DNA of 35,218 nt from NCBI GenBank assembly GCA_000720805.1, contig JODI01000099.1, positions 1 through 35,218 on the forward strand, read 5' to 3'. The DNA is from Streptomyces violaceoruber (GTDB taxonomy: Bacteria; Actinomycetota; Actinomycetes; Streptomycetales; Streptomycetaceae). Position numbers and translations under genes: made by a program. The first letter of the stretch is position 1. Each line of letters begins with the position of its first letter. Below, one piece after another: positions 14,971 through 24,893 of the stretch. The notes under the pieces were generated by a model, which ran no database searches, was not told the DNA's origin, and saw only the letters and a list, made by a program, of their open reading frames with translations.

Positions 14971-16371
14971 GTGACTATTCGCCTGTACGACACCAGTGCC
15001 CGGCAGATCCGTGACTTCGCCCCGCTCCAGCCGGGCTGTGTCTCGATCTACCTGTGTGGTGCCACCGTGCAGGCGGCCCCGCACATCGGGCACATCCGCT
15101 CCTACCTGAACTTCGACATCATGCGCCGCTGGTTCCAGTACCGCGGCTACGACGTCACGTTCATCCGCAACGTCACCGACATCGACGACAAGATCATCAC
15201 CAAGGCCGCCGAGCAGGGCCGCCCCTGGTGGTCCATCGGCTACGAGAACGAGCGCGCGTTCAACGACGGCTACAACGCCCTCGGCTGCCTCCCGCCGACG
15301 TACGAACCGCGCGCCACCGGCCACATCACCGAGATGGTCGAGATGATGCGCGGCCTCATCGAGCGCGGCCACGCCTACGAGGCCGACGGCAACGTCTACT
15401 TCGACGTGAAGTCGTTCCCCGAGTACCTGAGCCTGTCCAACCAGGAGCTCGACAACCTGCTGCAGCCCTCCGGCGAGGGCGAGACCGGCAAACGGGACGC
15501 CCGCGACTTCGCCCTGTGGAAGGCGGCCAAGCCGGGCGAGCCGAGCTGGGAGACGCCGTGGGGCCGCGGCCGGCCCGGCTGGCACCTGGAGTGCTCGGCG
15601 ATGGCGCACAAGTACCTCGGCTCCGTCTTCGACATCCACGGCGGCGGCCTGGACCTGATCTTCCCGCACCACGAGAACGAGATCGCCCAGGCCAGGGCCT
15701 ACGGCGACGAGTTCGCCCGGTACTGGGTGCACAACGCCTGGGTCACCATGAGCGGCGAGAAGATGTCCAAGTCGCTCGGCAACTCGGTCCTCGTCTCCGA
15801 GATGGTCAAGACATGGCGCCCGATCGTGCTGCGCTACTACCTCGGCACCCCGCACTACCGCTCGATGATCGAGTACAGCGAGGAGGCCCTGCGCGAGGCC
15901 GAGTCGGCGTTCGCGCGGATCGAGGGCTTCGTGCAGCGCGTGGTGGAGAAGGCCGGGGGAGCCGTCGAACCCGCCGCCGACGTGCCGCCCGCCTTCGCCG
16001 AGGCGATGGACGACGACCTGGGCGTCCCGCAGGCCCTCGCCGTCGTGCACACCACCGTCCGGCAGGGCAACAGCGCGCTCGCCGCCGACGACAAGGAAGC
16101 CGCCGTGGCCCGCCTCGCCGAGGTCCGCGCCATGCTCGGCGTCCTCGGTCTGGACCCGCTCGACCCGCACTGGGCCGGCGAGGCCGACCGCGGGGACGAC
16201 CTGCACGGCGTCGTCGACAGCCTCGTACGCCTCGTCCTCGACCAGCGCGAGGCCGCCCGCGCCCGCAAGGACTGGACGACCGCGGACGCCATCCGCGACC
16301 AGCTCAACCAGTCCGGACTCGTCATCGAGGACAGCCCGCAGGGGCCGCGCTGGAGCCTCGGCCCGCGCTGA
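14971..16371 (+). CDS. cysS: cysteinyl-tRNA synthetase
   Basis: Class I aminoacyl-tRNA synthetase, 466 residues. HIGH-type motif PHIGHIRSY (about 34-42), KMSKS-type motif [11 protein letters not shown] (about 264-274), and zinc ligands including Cys in IYLCGATV and HLECSAMA plus HHENE. The DALR/anticodon-binding C-terminus includes [17 protein letters not shown] 14971 starts exactly at the family N-terminus ([15 protein letters not shown]). The open frame runs back into ispF, but that extension has no similarity. Read in the same direction as ispDF, but with its own apparent promoter. Confidence 0.96.
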   Translation: MTIRLYDTSARQIRDFAPLQPGCVSIYLCGATVQAAPHIGHIRSYLNFDIMRRWFQYRGYDVTFIRNVTDIDDKIITKAAEQGRPWWSIGYENERAFNDGYNALGCLPPTYEPRATGHITEMVEMMRGLIERGHAYEADGNVYFDVKSFPEYLSLSNQELDNLLQPSGEGETGKRDARDFALWKAAKPGEPSWETPWGRGRPGWHLECSAMAHKYLGSVFDIHGGGLDLIFPHHENEIAQARAYGDEFARYWVHNAWVTMSGEKMSKSLGNSVLVSEMVKTWRPIVLRYYLGTPHYRSMIEYSEEALREAESAFARIEGFVQRVVEKAGGAVEPAADVPPAFAEAMDDDLGVPQALAVVHTTVRQGNSALAADDKEAAVARLAEVRAMLGVLGLDPLDPHWAGEADRGDDLHGVVDSLVRLVLDQREAARARKDWTTADAIRDQLNQSGLVIEDSPQGPRWSLGPR

Positions 16372-16388
16372 CCCTTCCTTGATCGATT

Positions 16389-16414
16389 GTGCCGCCCGGC
16401 CATCCGGGCGGCAC
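16389..16414 (+). terminator. hairpin terminator after cysS
   Basis: A perfect 11-bp GC stem (16389-16399 with 16404-16414), CCAT loop, 17 bp past the cysS stop. The flanking T-A pair can extend the stem. Confidence 0.75.
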
Positions 16415-16461
16415 ACTGCATAGACGTACGTACTTCACCGCTTTTCACAGACAGGTAGGTC

Positions 16462-17403
16462 ATGGCAGCCAACAACCGCCGCATGTCCGGCAAGAAGGGC
16501 GCGCAGGTCGGCAGCGGCGGCCAGCGACGCAGGGGCCTCGAAGGCAAGGGCCCGACCCCGCCCGCCGAGATGCGCAAGGGGCACAAGAAGAACCGCGTCG
16601 CAGGCGCCAAGGCCAAGCAGACGCTGCGCCGGCCCGCACCCCGGGGCCGTGGCGGCAAGTCGGCGTCCGAGCTGGTCGTCGGCCGCAACCCGGTCGTCGA
16701 GGCGCTGCGCGAGGGCGTGCCCGCCTCCACGCTGTACGTCCAGCAGTTCATCGACAACGACGAGCGGGTCCGCGAGGCGCTCCAGCTCGCGGCCGAACGC
16801 GGCGGGATCAACCTCATGGAGGCCCCCCGCCCCGAACTCGACCGCATGACCAACGGCCTCAACCACCAGGGACTCGTCCTCCAGGTGCCGCCGTACGAGT
16901 ACGCCCACCCCGAGGACCTCGCCGGCGCCGCCTACGACGACGGTCAGGACCCCCTCATCGTCGCCCTCGACGGCGTCACCGACCCGCGCAACCTGGGTGC
17001 CGTCGTCCGCTCCGTCTCCGCCTTCGGCGGCCACGGTGTCGTCGTCCCCGAGCGGCGCGCGGCCGGCATGACCGCCGGTGCCTGGAAGACGTCCGCCGGT
17101 ACGGCCGCGCGTACGCCCGTCGCCCGCGCCACCAACCTGACGCGCGCCCTGGAGGGGTACAAGAAGGCCGGCATCGTGGTCGTCGGCCTGGCCGCCGACG
17201 GCGAGGCCGAGGTCGGCGAACTGGCCGCGCTGGACGGCCCGGTCGTCATCGTCGTCGGCAGCGAGGGCAAGGGCCTGTCCCGCCTCGTGAGCGAGACCTG
17301 CGACCACCGGGTGCGGATTCCGATGCCGGGCGGGGCCGAGTCGCTCAACGCCGGCGTGGCCGCGGGGATCGTGCTCTACGAGGCGGCGCGGCGACGGGCG
17401 TGA
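16462..17403 (+). CDS. rlmB: 23S rRNA 2'-O-methyltransferase, SpoU/RlmB family
   Basis: A SPOUT (trefoil-knot) methyltransferase, probably modifying 23S rRNA (guanosine-2'-O; G2251 in E. coli). 313 residues with an extra Lys/Arg/Gly-rich N-terminal tail of about 65 residues, common in actinobacteria and likely RNA-binding. The substrate-binding domain follows (about 70-150). Catalytic motifs are [15 protein letters not shown] (motif 1, Asn-x-x-x-x-x-Arg), [13 protein letters not shown] (motif 2) and [18 protein letters not shown] (motif 3). ATG 16462 has an AGGTAGGT ribosome site. Confidence 0.93.
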   Translation: MAANNRRMSGKKGAQVGSGGQRRRGLEGKGPTPPAEMRKGHKKNRVAGAKAKQTLRRPAPRGRGGKSASELVVGRNPVVEALREGVPASTLYVQQFIDNDERVREALQLAAERGGINLMEAPRPELDRMTNGLNHQGLVLQVPPYEYAHPEDLAGAAYDDGQDPLIVALDGVTDPRNLGAVVRSVSAFGGHGVVVPERRAAGMTAGAWKTSAGTAARTPVARATNLTRALEGYKKAGIVVVGLAADGEAEVGELAALDGPVVIVVGSEGKGLSRLVSETCDHRVRIPMPGGAESLNAGVAAGIVLYEAARRRA

Positions 17404-17523
17404 ACGGGTCTTCGACCTAGTCACCCACACGGGGTGTTCCTGGCGTCCAGGACAACCTTGACGGAGACCGGACAGATCCAGCCCCGGTCAAGGCAGTGTC
17501 CTAACCACACGTCCCTCGGTTAG

Positions 17524-19290
17524 ATGAGTGTGGACACCAGAACACCCCGCACACCCACGGGGGACGGCCCGTCGGGATTCGACGACGCTCCCGCGCTGAG
17601 CATGGTGAAGGTGCCGAGCGATCCGGCGCAGGTCATCGTCAATCATGTGAGCTTCCGCGTGCAGTTGGGCGCGTCGACCCGACGCATCCAATCCCCGCGG
17701 ATCGCACGGCACTTGAGCGCCACCGTGGACACCGCGCGCATGCCCGCCGCCGGCGTGGCCGGCAGACCGGGCGTCAACGCGGCCGCCCGCCGCCGGCCCG
17801 TCGTGTGGAGCGGCAAGTCCGCCCCCGACGACACCGGCGCCCACCGCCTGCTGCAGGCCGTGCGGGGCGGCAGCGTCGGCCACGGCGAAGACTCCGCCCC
17901 CGCCCCGACCGCCGACGCCGGAGCCACCCAGGTCATCCCCCGCGTCGACGTCGACGGCGGCTACGGCGACCAGGGTTACGCCGACGGCTACGGCAACGAC
18001 GGCTACCGAGACGACGGCTACGACGACGGTTATGGCGACCTCGCCCAGACCGTCGAAACCCCGGTCGTCGGCGCCCAGCGCACCCACGGCGGCACCGACG
18101 GCACCCGCCTCCTGCCCCACATGCGGACCGTGGGCAGCGCCTACGACGAACCCGCCTACACCGGCGAGGAGTACGAGGAGTACGAGCAGTACGACCACCG
18201 CGGCGCAGCCGACTCCGACTCCGACTCCGCCTCCCCTTCCGACTCCGACGAGGACCGGCCCGGCAGGCCGCACGGCGACGACCCCTCACGGCACGCCTAC
18301 TACCCCGGCCGCCGCATGAACCTCGGCGTCGTCCTCCTCCCCCTGCGCATCTTCCTCGGCTTCATCTCCATCTACGCCGGCATGGGCAAGCTCTGCGACC
18401 CCGTCTACTTCGACGGCGGCGAACGCGGTTCCATGGTGAAGTGGCTCAACACCCTTCACCCCTGGGAAGTCGCCGAGCCACTGCGCCAGTTCGCCCTCCA
18501 GCACCCCATCGGCGCCGGCCTGGTCATCGCCTTCCTCCAGGTCATCGTGGGCGTCCTCACGATCCTGGGCTGCTGGCAGCGGGTCGCCGCGGTCGTCGGC
18601 GCCGGACTGTCCGCCGCCCTCCTCGTCACCGTCAGCTGGAAGAGCGTCCCCGCCTACGACACTCCCGACATCATCTACCTCGCCGCCTGGTCCCCGCTGA
18701 TCATCGCCGGCGCCCCCGTCTACTCCGTCGACGGCCGCCTCGCCGGCGGCGCCTGGCGCCGCCTCGGCCCCCGCGCCGACATCTGGGACCTGCGCCGCTA
18801 CGTCCTGCGCCGCGGCGCCCTCATCACCGCCGTCGCCACCGGCATCACCCTGCTGATCGGCTCACTGCTCGGCGGCGCCGTCCGCGACGCCGGCCGCGTG
18901 GTCGTCCCCGGACCCGGCGAGCCCCCACGCAACGAACTGCCCGGCTCCCCCCTCCCGCGGCACCCCGCCAAGCACCACCGGACGACCCCGTCGGCCTCCG
19001 TCCCGCCCACCCGGAGCACCACCACCGGAACGGCCGGCCCGACCGTCGGCACCACCACCCCGGGCGCCACCCGCGACACCGGGACCGCGACCGGCGGCGG
19101 CGCGCCCAGCATGACCCAGGGCACCGGCGGCCAGGACCCGCCCCAGCAGACCTCCCCGGCCCAGCAGCAGGCCCCCAGCACCAGCTCCGGACCCACCTCC
19201 GGCGGCAGCGCCTCCAGCGGCTCGACAGGCGGCACCGGCAGCGGAGACTCGACCTCCCAGCCGGGCCTGGTGGGCGGCCTGTTGGGGTAA
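17524..19290 (+). CDS. DoxX-family membrane protein with long disordered termini
   Basis: A 588-residue protein. Residues 1-260 are hydrophilic and low-complexity, with a Tyr/Gly/Asp repeat region (DDGYDDGYGD) and Asp/Ser runs. The membrane part begins near Met265 (LGVVLLPLRIFLGFISIYAG) and has about four DoxX-like spans to about residue 400, plus one more span at about 436-455 (LITAVATGITLLIGSLLGG). The last 120 residues are a Thr/Ser/Pro/Gly-rich, presumably extracytoplasmic tail. DoxX proteins are linked to redox and sulfur stress, but the role here is unknown. The start is uncertain: no ribosome site precedes ATG 17524, and an in-frame GTG lies 6 nt later. Confidence 0.85.
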   Translation: MSVDTRTPRTPTGDGPSGFDDAPALSMVKVPSDPAQVIVNHVSFRVQLGASTRRIQSPRIARHLSATVDTARMPAAGVAGRPGVNAAARRRPVVWSGKSAPDDTGAHRLLQAVRGGSVGHGEDSAPAPTADAGATQVIPRVDVDGGYGDQGYADGYGNDGYRDDGYDDGYGDLAQTVETPVVGAQRTHGGTDGTRLLPHMRTVGSAYDEPAYTGEEYEEYEQYDHRGAADSDSDSASPSDSDEDRPGRPHGDDPSRHAYYPGRRMNLGVVLLPLRIFLGFISIYAGMGKLCDPVYFDGGERGSMVKWLNTLHPWEVAEPLRQFALQHPIGAGLVIAFLQVIVGVLTILGCWQRVAAVVGAGLSAALLVTVSWKSVPAYDTPDIIYLAAWSPLIIAGAPVYSVDGRLAGGAWRRLGPRADIWDLRRYVLRRGALITAVATGITLLIGSLLGGAVRDAGRVVVPGPGEPPRNELPGSPLPRHPAKHHRTTPSASVPPTRSTTTGTAGPTVGTTTPGATRDTGTATGGGAPSMTQGTGGQDPPQQTSPAQQQAPSTSSGPTSGGSASSGSTGGTGSGDSTSQPGLVGGLLG

Positions 19291-19347
19291 CCCCGCCGGT
19301 GGGCGAAATCCTGGGCGCGCCCGCCGGCTGAACCACCTCTTGGCCCA

Positions 19348-19395
19348 TACGTCGATGGGGTCCCGCACTTCACAGTGCGGGACCCCATCGACGTA
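19348..19395. terminator. 22-bp perfect-stem bidirectional terminator
   Basis: Arms of 22 nt (19348-19369 with 19374-19395) pair perfectly around a TCAC loop, between the convergent DoxX-like and nucleotidyltransferase genes. It is so symmetrical that frames on both strands start with the same seven residues. Confidence 0.92.
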
Positions 19396-19476
19396 AAGCT
19401 GTCGGCGTATGCCTGCTTGCGCTACCTGCCGGCGTCCACCGGCGAACGAAACTCGCCGGCGGATACCGGATACCTG

Positions 19477-20208
19477 CTACCGCCCCATCGCGGCCAACTC
19501 CTTGGCCGCCTCCGTCAGATCCTTCGCCGTGTCGATGGCCCGCCAGTACGCACCCTGCGGAATCGGGAAACCGGCCAGCCGTCGCTCCCGCGCGAGATGC
19601 GGGAACGTCGTCCGCTCATGGTCCCCCCGCTCGGGCAGCAACTCCACGAACCCCGGTGAGAAGACGTAGACGCCCGCGTTGATCTCGAACGTCGACGGCG
19701 GCGCCTCGATGAAGTCGGTGATGTGCCCGAAGCCGTCCGTCTTCACCGCCCCCCACGGAATCCGCGGCCGCGCCAGCGCGAGGGTCGCGACCGCGTCACG
19801 CTCGGCGTGGAAGTCCGCCATGTCACGCAGCGAGAAACGGGTCCAGATGTCGCCGTTGGTGGCATACCAGGGGCGGTCCGGGTGGGGCAGGTGCGCGGCG
19901 GCGTACTTGAGGCCGCCGCCACGGCCCAGCGGCTCCGTCTCGACGACGGTCGTGACGTTCACCGGCAGATCCGCGGACTCCAGCCACTTCTGCAGGACGT
20001 CGGCGAGATGGCCGCAGCTGATCACCACGTCCGTCACGCCCTCTTCCGCGAGCCAGACGAGCTGATGGCCGATGATCGGAGTCCCCGTACCGGGGATCTC
20101 GACCATCGGCTTGGGCCGGTCGTCGGTGTAGGGGCGCAGCCGGGAACCCTGGCCCCCGGCCAGGACGACGGCTTGAACGGGGCGGGACGCGGCGTTCGGA
20201 TCGGTCAT
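19477..20208 (-). CDS. sugar-phosphate nucleotidyltransferase family protein
   Basis: A 243-residue protein of the NTP_transferase family (mannose-1-phosphate guanylyltransferase or glucose-1-phosphate thymidylyl/uridylyltransferase-like), which makes NDP-sugars. Signature LAGGQGSRLRP at about 16-26, then RPKPMVEIPG (Lys-Pro-Met motif), GLGRGGGLKYA-like text (EPLGRGGGLKYAA), TNGDIW (metal-binding Asp) and EINAGVYVFSP. No left-handed beta-helix domain follows, so it is a bare catalytic domain. ATG 20208 is chosen over an upstream start because TACAGT lies 7 nt before it. Sugar and nucleotide specificity cannot be told. Confidence 0.88.
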   Translation of the reverse strand: MTDPNAASRPVQAVVLAGGQGSRLRPYTDDRPKPMVEIPGTGTPIIGHQLVWLAEEGVTDVVISCGHLADVLQKWLESADLPVNVTTVVETEPLGRGGGLKYAAAHLPHPDRPWYATNGDIWTRFSLRDMADFHAERDAVATLALARPRIPWGAVKTDGFGHITDFIEAPPSTFEINAGVYVFSPGFVELLPERGDHERTTFPHLARERRLAGFPIPQGAYWRAIDTAKDLTEAAKELAAMGR

Positions 20209-20215
20209 GAATCGA

Positions 20216-20221
20216 ACTGTA
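20216..20221 (-). promoter_or_regulatory. -10 element of a leaderless nucleotidyltransferase transcript
   Basis: On the minus strand TACAGT is followed by 7 nt and the ATG, with no Shine-Dalgarno sequence. Confidence 0.5.
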
Positions 20222-20324
20222 CGGTGCGTCCCGCCCGGTGCTGGTTCCGGCAACCTTTCCTTAATCAGCCGTTACCTCCTTCCGGTGGGCTGCCGGGTCT
20301 CCCGAGGGAAGGCAGGGGACGCGC

Positions 20325-20777
20325 TCAGCTGTGTGCCGCCGCGACGCCCGACGCGAAGGACGTGTCGCACACCGGGCGGGCGTACGACTGCGCGCGCGTG
20401 GGCCCGTACACGCGGACCGCGGCACGGCCCAGCGCCCTGGCGATGGACGTGCAGTGCCCGGCCAGCTTGGGACGGCCGTTGACGGCCTCCTGGAGGTGCG
20501 TGAGCGCGACACCCGGGTCCTTCTCCTGGAGTTCGGTCAGGAGCTGGTCCCGCAGCACGTCCTGCGGGGCGCGGGGCGCTGCGGGCCTGGCGTCCGACAG
20601 GGTGGCGTCCGACGCCGTGAGCACCGAGTTCGAGGAATCCCCCGACCAGTTGACCCGGGTGACCGCGAGGGTCCCGGAGAGCACCAGGACGACGGGCAGG
20701 ACGAGGGCGAGGGAGCGGCCGATCCGGCGGGCGGGGCCCCGGCCGCGTCGCGTCTGTTGGTTAGTGGAGTACTTCAC
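20325..20777 (-). CDS. membrane-anchored or secreted hypothetical protein
   Basis: 150 residues. A very basic N-terminus (QQTRRGRGPARRIGR) and a hydrophobic stretch (about 22-40, SLALVLPVVLVLSGTLAV) give an N-terminal anchor or uncleaved signal. The outside domain ends with two cysteines about 28 residues apart (LAGHCTSIARALGRAAV and RPVCDTSF) that could form a disulfide. I recall similar proteins beside msiK in other Streptomyces (SCO4239 position). Function unknown. Confidence 0.7.
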   Translation of the reverse strand: MKYSTNQQTRRGRGPARRIGRSLALVLPVVLVLSGTLAVTRVNWSGDSSNSVLTASDATLSDARPAAPRAPQDVLRDQLLTELQEKDPGVALTHLQEAVNGRPKLAGHCTSIARALGRAAVRVYGPTRAQSYARPVCDTSFASGVAAAHS

Positions 20778-20911
20778 GCGTGTGAGGGTAGCGTGGGGTG
20801 ATGATTTGGCGACATTGTGTCACCGGTTCGGGGGATGAAGAGGTGCCTTTTTCTGGGTAGCGGGTTGACGCCGCCGCCCGAAATGACCGGTCTGCCGGGG
20901 TATTTGTCGAC

Positions 20912-20952
20912 AACGAGAAGGGCCCCGCAGCAGCCTGCGAGGCCCTCTTCGT
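20912..20952 (-). terminator. hairpin terminator after msiK
   Basis: Imperfect stem-loop: agggcc/ggccct and an inner cgcag/ctgcg, extended outward by acgag/cttcgt with bulges. It lies 39 bp past the msiK stop. Confidence 0.6.
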
Positions 20953-20990
20953 CAACGTGGGTGAATCACCCGGGATCGTGCCACCCGCAC

Positions 20991-22127
<1,137 letters not shown>

Positions 22128-22311
22128 GGTGAAGGGCCCCCTTCTACCGGCAGGAACGTGCCGGACGATCCGTTGTAGGAAGGTGGTGAGCCGCCCCGGG
22201 CATGCCCAGGGTGGTGTAGTCCACACGCGTGAACTGGGTCAGGACGGTACCTGGCGTTCGCCCGGCTGTCAGTACTCCGGGACATGTGAACTTCGCGGAA
22301 ATTTTCGAGCG

Positions 22312-22356
22312 GGGCAGAGCACCGCACTTTTGGCCATGCTTGGCCAGGGCAGAGCA
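22312..22356. repeat. 10-bp direct repeat bracketing paired TGGCCA sites
   Basis: GGGCAGAGCA occurs twice, 35 bp apart. Each copy is followed by GCAC and TTTT words, and TGGCCA occurs twice between the copies. It lies in the region upstream of msiK. Confidence 0.5.
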
Positions 22357-22545
22357 GCACCTTTTGAGCTCGCTTCAAGCTTCCTGCCTGGAGCACACCA
22401 CACTCGGCACAAGCCCACCGCCCCGACGATCCGATCTTCGGAACGGCACGTCAGATCGGTCAACGAACGCGTGCACGGATGGTTACGCACGGTTTTTCGG
22501 GCGCGTGAGAGGGGAACTTCATGGCTTGGGGAAATGGTCTCTGTG

Positions 22546-22551
22546 TACAGT
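22546..22551 (+). promoter_or_regulatory. candidate -10 of tRNA-Thr
   Basis: TACAGT, 33 bp before the mature tRNA 5' end. The -35 region is poor. Confidence 0.4.
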
Positions 22552-22584
22552 GGTGGCGCCTTCGCGTGCGGCGTTGCACGCGCT

Positions 22585-22658
22585 GCCTCCTTAGCTCAGC
22601 TGGAACGAGCAGCTCACTTGTAATGAGCAGGTCGTCGGTTCGAATCCGACAGGGGGCT
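22585..22658 (+). tRNA. tRNA-Thr (anticodon TGT)
   Basis: 74-nt cloverleaf. The acceptor stem gcctcct pairs with agggggc, with one G-U pair. D-stem gctc/gagc, anticodon stem gctca/tgagc around loop cttgtaa (TGT at 34-36), and T-stem gtcgg/ccgac with ttcgaat loop. The discriminator is T. No CCA is encoded, as is common in Streptomyces. Confidence 0.96.
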
Positions 22659-22667
22659 CCGCGAGAA

Positions 22668-22701
22668 AAGCCCAGGTCAGGATCGTTTCTGGCCTGGGTT
22701 T
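22668..22701 (+). terminator. terminator after tRNA-Thr
   Basis: A 13-bp stem including two G-T pairs (22668-22680 with 22689-22701), 8-nt loop, ending in TTT, 9 bp past the tRNA. Confidence 0.75.
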
Positions 22702-22758
22702 CCTGCTGCCCAGGCCCTCCAGCGCCCCAGCGAACCTCTCCGCCCTCAGCACCCGGAA

Positions 22759-22860
22759 CCCGGGCGTGGTCTGCAGGGTCAGGGAGCCGACATGGCTGGA
22801 CTGGTTGACGATGCGCGGGTGTGCCGAGTGGCGCAGTAGCGGCAGCATCGTGTTGGTGAC
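22759..22860 (-). pseudogene. remnant of a short-chain dehydrogenase gene
   Basis: The minus-strand frame reads VTNTMLPLLRHSAHPRIVN and then QSSHVGSLTLQTTPG. This matches the catalytic-Ser region of SDRs whose full form continues to the YxxxK motif. Everything on both sides is missing, including the Rossmann glycines and YxxxK. The open frame continues into the tRNA, which is meaningless. Confidence 0.65.
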
Positions 22861-22874
22861 GCGGCGATTCGACG

Positions 22875-23258
22875 GCTGGACTCGGCACCGAGATTCTGTG
22901 CACCGAGGGGCAGGTGGCGATCCTGCTCGTCTCTCACCCGCTGGCCGGCCGTTCACGGATCCGGGTGGCCGAGGTCACCGGATTGCCGGAGCCGCCGATG
23001 GCCCGCCGGCGCGGTGATGACGGCAGTTACCCGGAGGGACCAGGGGCAGAGGTACGGAACCTCACGCAGCTGTTCCAGTTGATCGCGCTCGGCCGTACCA
23101 CTGTGATCGTCCCCGAGTCCGCCGGTACCGGCCTGTGCCGTGATCTCGCCGCCGTGCCGGTCCTGGATGCTCCGCCGGTGACTACGGTGATCGCTTGGCC
23201 GTCGCAGAGCCGGCTTCGCGCGGTCGCCGACCTGATCCGCGTGGCGACGCGCTTGTGA
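22875..23258 (+). pseudogene. N-terminally truncated LysR regulator remnant
   Basis: The frame reads GTEILCTEGQVAILLVSHPLAG, NLTQLFQLIALGRTTVIVPES and DAPPVTTVIAWPSQSRLRAV before TGA. This is the C-terminal half of a LysR effector domain. The helix-turn-helix and about 170 N-terminal residues are absent, and the fragment starts right beside the oppositely oriented SDR remnant. Probably a former divergent LysR/SDR pair that lost its middle. Confidence 0.7.
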
Positions 23259-23489
23259 CCGGCCGCTCGGTGTGCCTGCGGGTGGGTTGCCCGTTACGCG
23301 GGTCGTTCATCGTGGCGCGGCTTTCTGGCGTTTCCGGGCTGTGCCGTCGGGCAGCGCCTTCGTGTGCCTGGCCCTGGTTCCGGCCACCGCGGTTCTGGTA
23401 CGACCGTTCTGGCGGTACGACTCGGGCTCGGAACGAACGTGCTCATCGCCCTTCGTGAACCCGTAGCCGAACCAGGTCCGGGATGAAGG
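23259..23489. other. gene-free stretch
   Basis: No gene with codon bias or motif support. Probably more decayed DNA downstream of the LysR remnant. Confidence 0.35.
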
Positions 23490-23993
23490 TCATGGGAGGT
23501 CATTTCCCGTTCCTGGTGTGCCGGTTCCGAGGGCGGTGAGGGCTTCGTCCGTGAGGCGGTAGGTCGTCCATTCGCTTTGGGGGCGGGCGCCGATGGATTC
23601 GTAGAAGGCGATCGTCGGGGTGTTCCAGTTGAGTACGGCCCATTCGAGGCGGGCGTAGCCGCGTTCGACGCAGAGGCGGGCCAGTTCGGTGAGGAGGGCC
23701 TTGCCGTGGCCGGCGCCTCGGGCGGTGGGGCGGACGTAGAGGTCTTCCAGGTGGATGCCGTGGACTCCGCGCCAGGTGGAGAAGTTCAGGAACCAGATGG
23801 CGTAGCCGACGGGTTCGTCGGTGGTGTCGTCCGTGGCGATGTGGGCGTGGGCTGCGGGGTGGGGGCCGAAGAGGGCCTCGTGGAGTTGGTCGGGGGTTGC
23901 CTTCGCTTCCTCCAACGCCTTTTCGTAGTCGGCGAGTTCGCGGATCAGGGTGTGGAGGGCGGGGACGTCTGCGGGGGTGGCGGGTCGGATCAT
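23490..23993 (-). CDS. GNAT N-acetyltransferase (diamine acetyltransferase-like)
   Basis: A 167-residue single-domain GNAT using acetyl-CoA. It begins IRPATPADVPALHTLIREL. Motif A is VRPTARGAGHGKALL, with the acetyl-CoA pyrophosphate loop, preceded by GIHLEDLYV. WNTPTIAFYESIGA is motif B, typical of the spermidine/spermine acetyltransferase-like branch. ATG 23993 sits 6 nt behind TAGCGT (leaderless). Substrate cannot be told from sequence. Confidence 0.9.
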   Translation of the reverse strand: MIRPATPADVPALHTLIRELADYEKALEEAKATPDQLHEALFGPHPAAHAHIATDDTTDEPVGYAIWFLNFSTWRGVHGIHLEDLYVRPTARGAGHGKALLTELARLCVERGYARLEWAVLNWNTPTIAFYESIGARPQSEWTTYRLTDEALTALGTGTPGTGNDLP

Positions 23994-23999
23994 GGGGTA

Positions 24000-24005
24000 A
24001 CGCTA
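24000..24005 (-). promoter_or_regulatory. -10 element of the leaderless GNAT transcript
   Basis: On the minus strand TAGCGT is followed by 6 nt and ATG. Confidence 0.5.
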
Positions 24006-24197
24006 GTGCGGTGAGCGCGGAGGTCACAGGGGGTGCCCGGGGTGGTCGAACAGCCGTACTCCGAAGTCGGGCATGCATGCGATCGTCGCCGGTCGGGGGT
24101 GGCGACCGTGCGGTGTCGGCCGTGCGGGCGGGCGCGGCGATGAGTTTTCTGGGTCGGGAGAGTCTCATCATCGTTGTCGACGACTCAGGAGGAATCC

Positions 24198-24842
24198 ATG
24201 GCTCAGCTGCTGAGGGTGCAGAACTTCAACGTCTCCAGTGACGGCATCGGTGCCGGTGAGGACCAGAGCTTCGAGAGGCCGTTCGGCCATGTCGATCCCG
24301 AGAGGCTTTTCGCCTGGGCCCGGGCGACGGCGAGCTGGCCAAACCGCACCGAACCGGGAGGGAATCGGGGCCTGGACGACTATCTCACCCGGGACTTCGC
24401 CAACAACATCGGCGCCGAGATCATGGGCCGCAACAAGTTCGGGCCGCAGCGGGGACCGTGGCGGGACCTCGAGTGGCGTGGCTGGTGGGGGGACGAGCCG
24501 CCGTTCCACACCCCGGTGTTCGTCATGACCCACCACGAGCGTCCTTCTTTCACGCTCTCCGACACCACGTTCCACTTCGTCGACGGCGACCCGGCCACGG
24601 TTCTGGAGCAGGCGCGCGAGGCGGCGCGGGGCAAGGACGTCCGGCTCGGCGGAGGGGTCACCACCATCCGGAAGTTCCTCGACGCGGATCTCGTCGACAC
24701 CCTTCACGTGGCGGTCTCGCCGCTGAAGTTCGGGTCCGGTCTGCGACTGTGGGAGTCACCCGATGAGCTGCTCGACCGGTTCCACTGTGATGTGGTGCCC
24801 AGCCCGAGCGGTGTGACGCATCACCTGTTCTGGCGGAAGTGA
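24198..24842 (+). CDS. dihydrofolate reductase (RibD C-terminal)-like protein
   Basis: A 214-residue member of the DHFR/RibD-C family, NADPH-dependent reductases mostly of unknown substrate. The opening QNFNVSSDGIGAGEDQ is the conserved first strand. EIMGRNKFGPQRGPW, FVMTHHERPSF, LGGGVTTIRKFLDADLVD (NADPH pyrophosphate loop) and LHVAVSPLKFGSGLRLWE follow the family order. The start is fixed by GGAGG 5 nt before ATG 24198; an in-frame ATG at 24174 has no such site. Confidence 0.9.
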   Translation: MAQLLRVQNFNVSSDGIGAGEDQSFERPFGHVDPERLFAWARATASWPNRTEPGGNRGLDDYLTRDFANNIGAEIMGRNKFGPQRGPWRDLEWRGWWGDEPPFHTPVFVMTHHERPSFTLSDTTFHFVDGDPATVLEQAREAARGKDVRLGGGVTTIRKFLDADLVDTLHVAVSPLKFGSGLRLWESPDELLDRFHCDVVPSPSGVTHHLFWRK

Positions 24843-24870
24843 CACGGGGACCCGCTCCCGCGCCGTATGC

Positions 24871-24893
24871 CAGGTCAGGTCAGGTCAGGTCAG
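24871..24893. repeat. pentanucleotide tandem repeat (caggt x4)
   Basis: Four perfect caggt units plus a partial copy. It overlaps the last bases of the kinase gene: the kinase stop codon at 24890-24892 lies in the final partial unit. It separates two convergent genes. Confidence 0.85.

Larger units (their letters stand above)
22128..22584. promoter_or_regulatory. msiK and tRNA-Thr upstream region
   Basis: No protein gene. It holds the msiK control region and, near 22546, the tRNA promoter. A near-direct repeat GGGCAGAGCA (22312-22321 and 22347-22356, 35 bp apart) brackets two TGGCCA palindromes (22331-22336 and 22341-22346). Confidence 0.45.

Noticed and set aside
13531..16416. 961-codon minus-strand open frame
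   Set aside because: It is antisense to ispD, ispF and cysS, which have clear family motifs. Long antisense frames are normal at this GC content.
22591..22956. Minus-strand frame covering the tRNA (ends in tRNA-derived text)
   Set aside because: The C-terminal part is an antisense reading of tRNA-Thr. Only the internal SDR fragment is meaningful.
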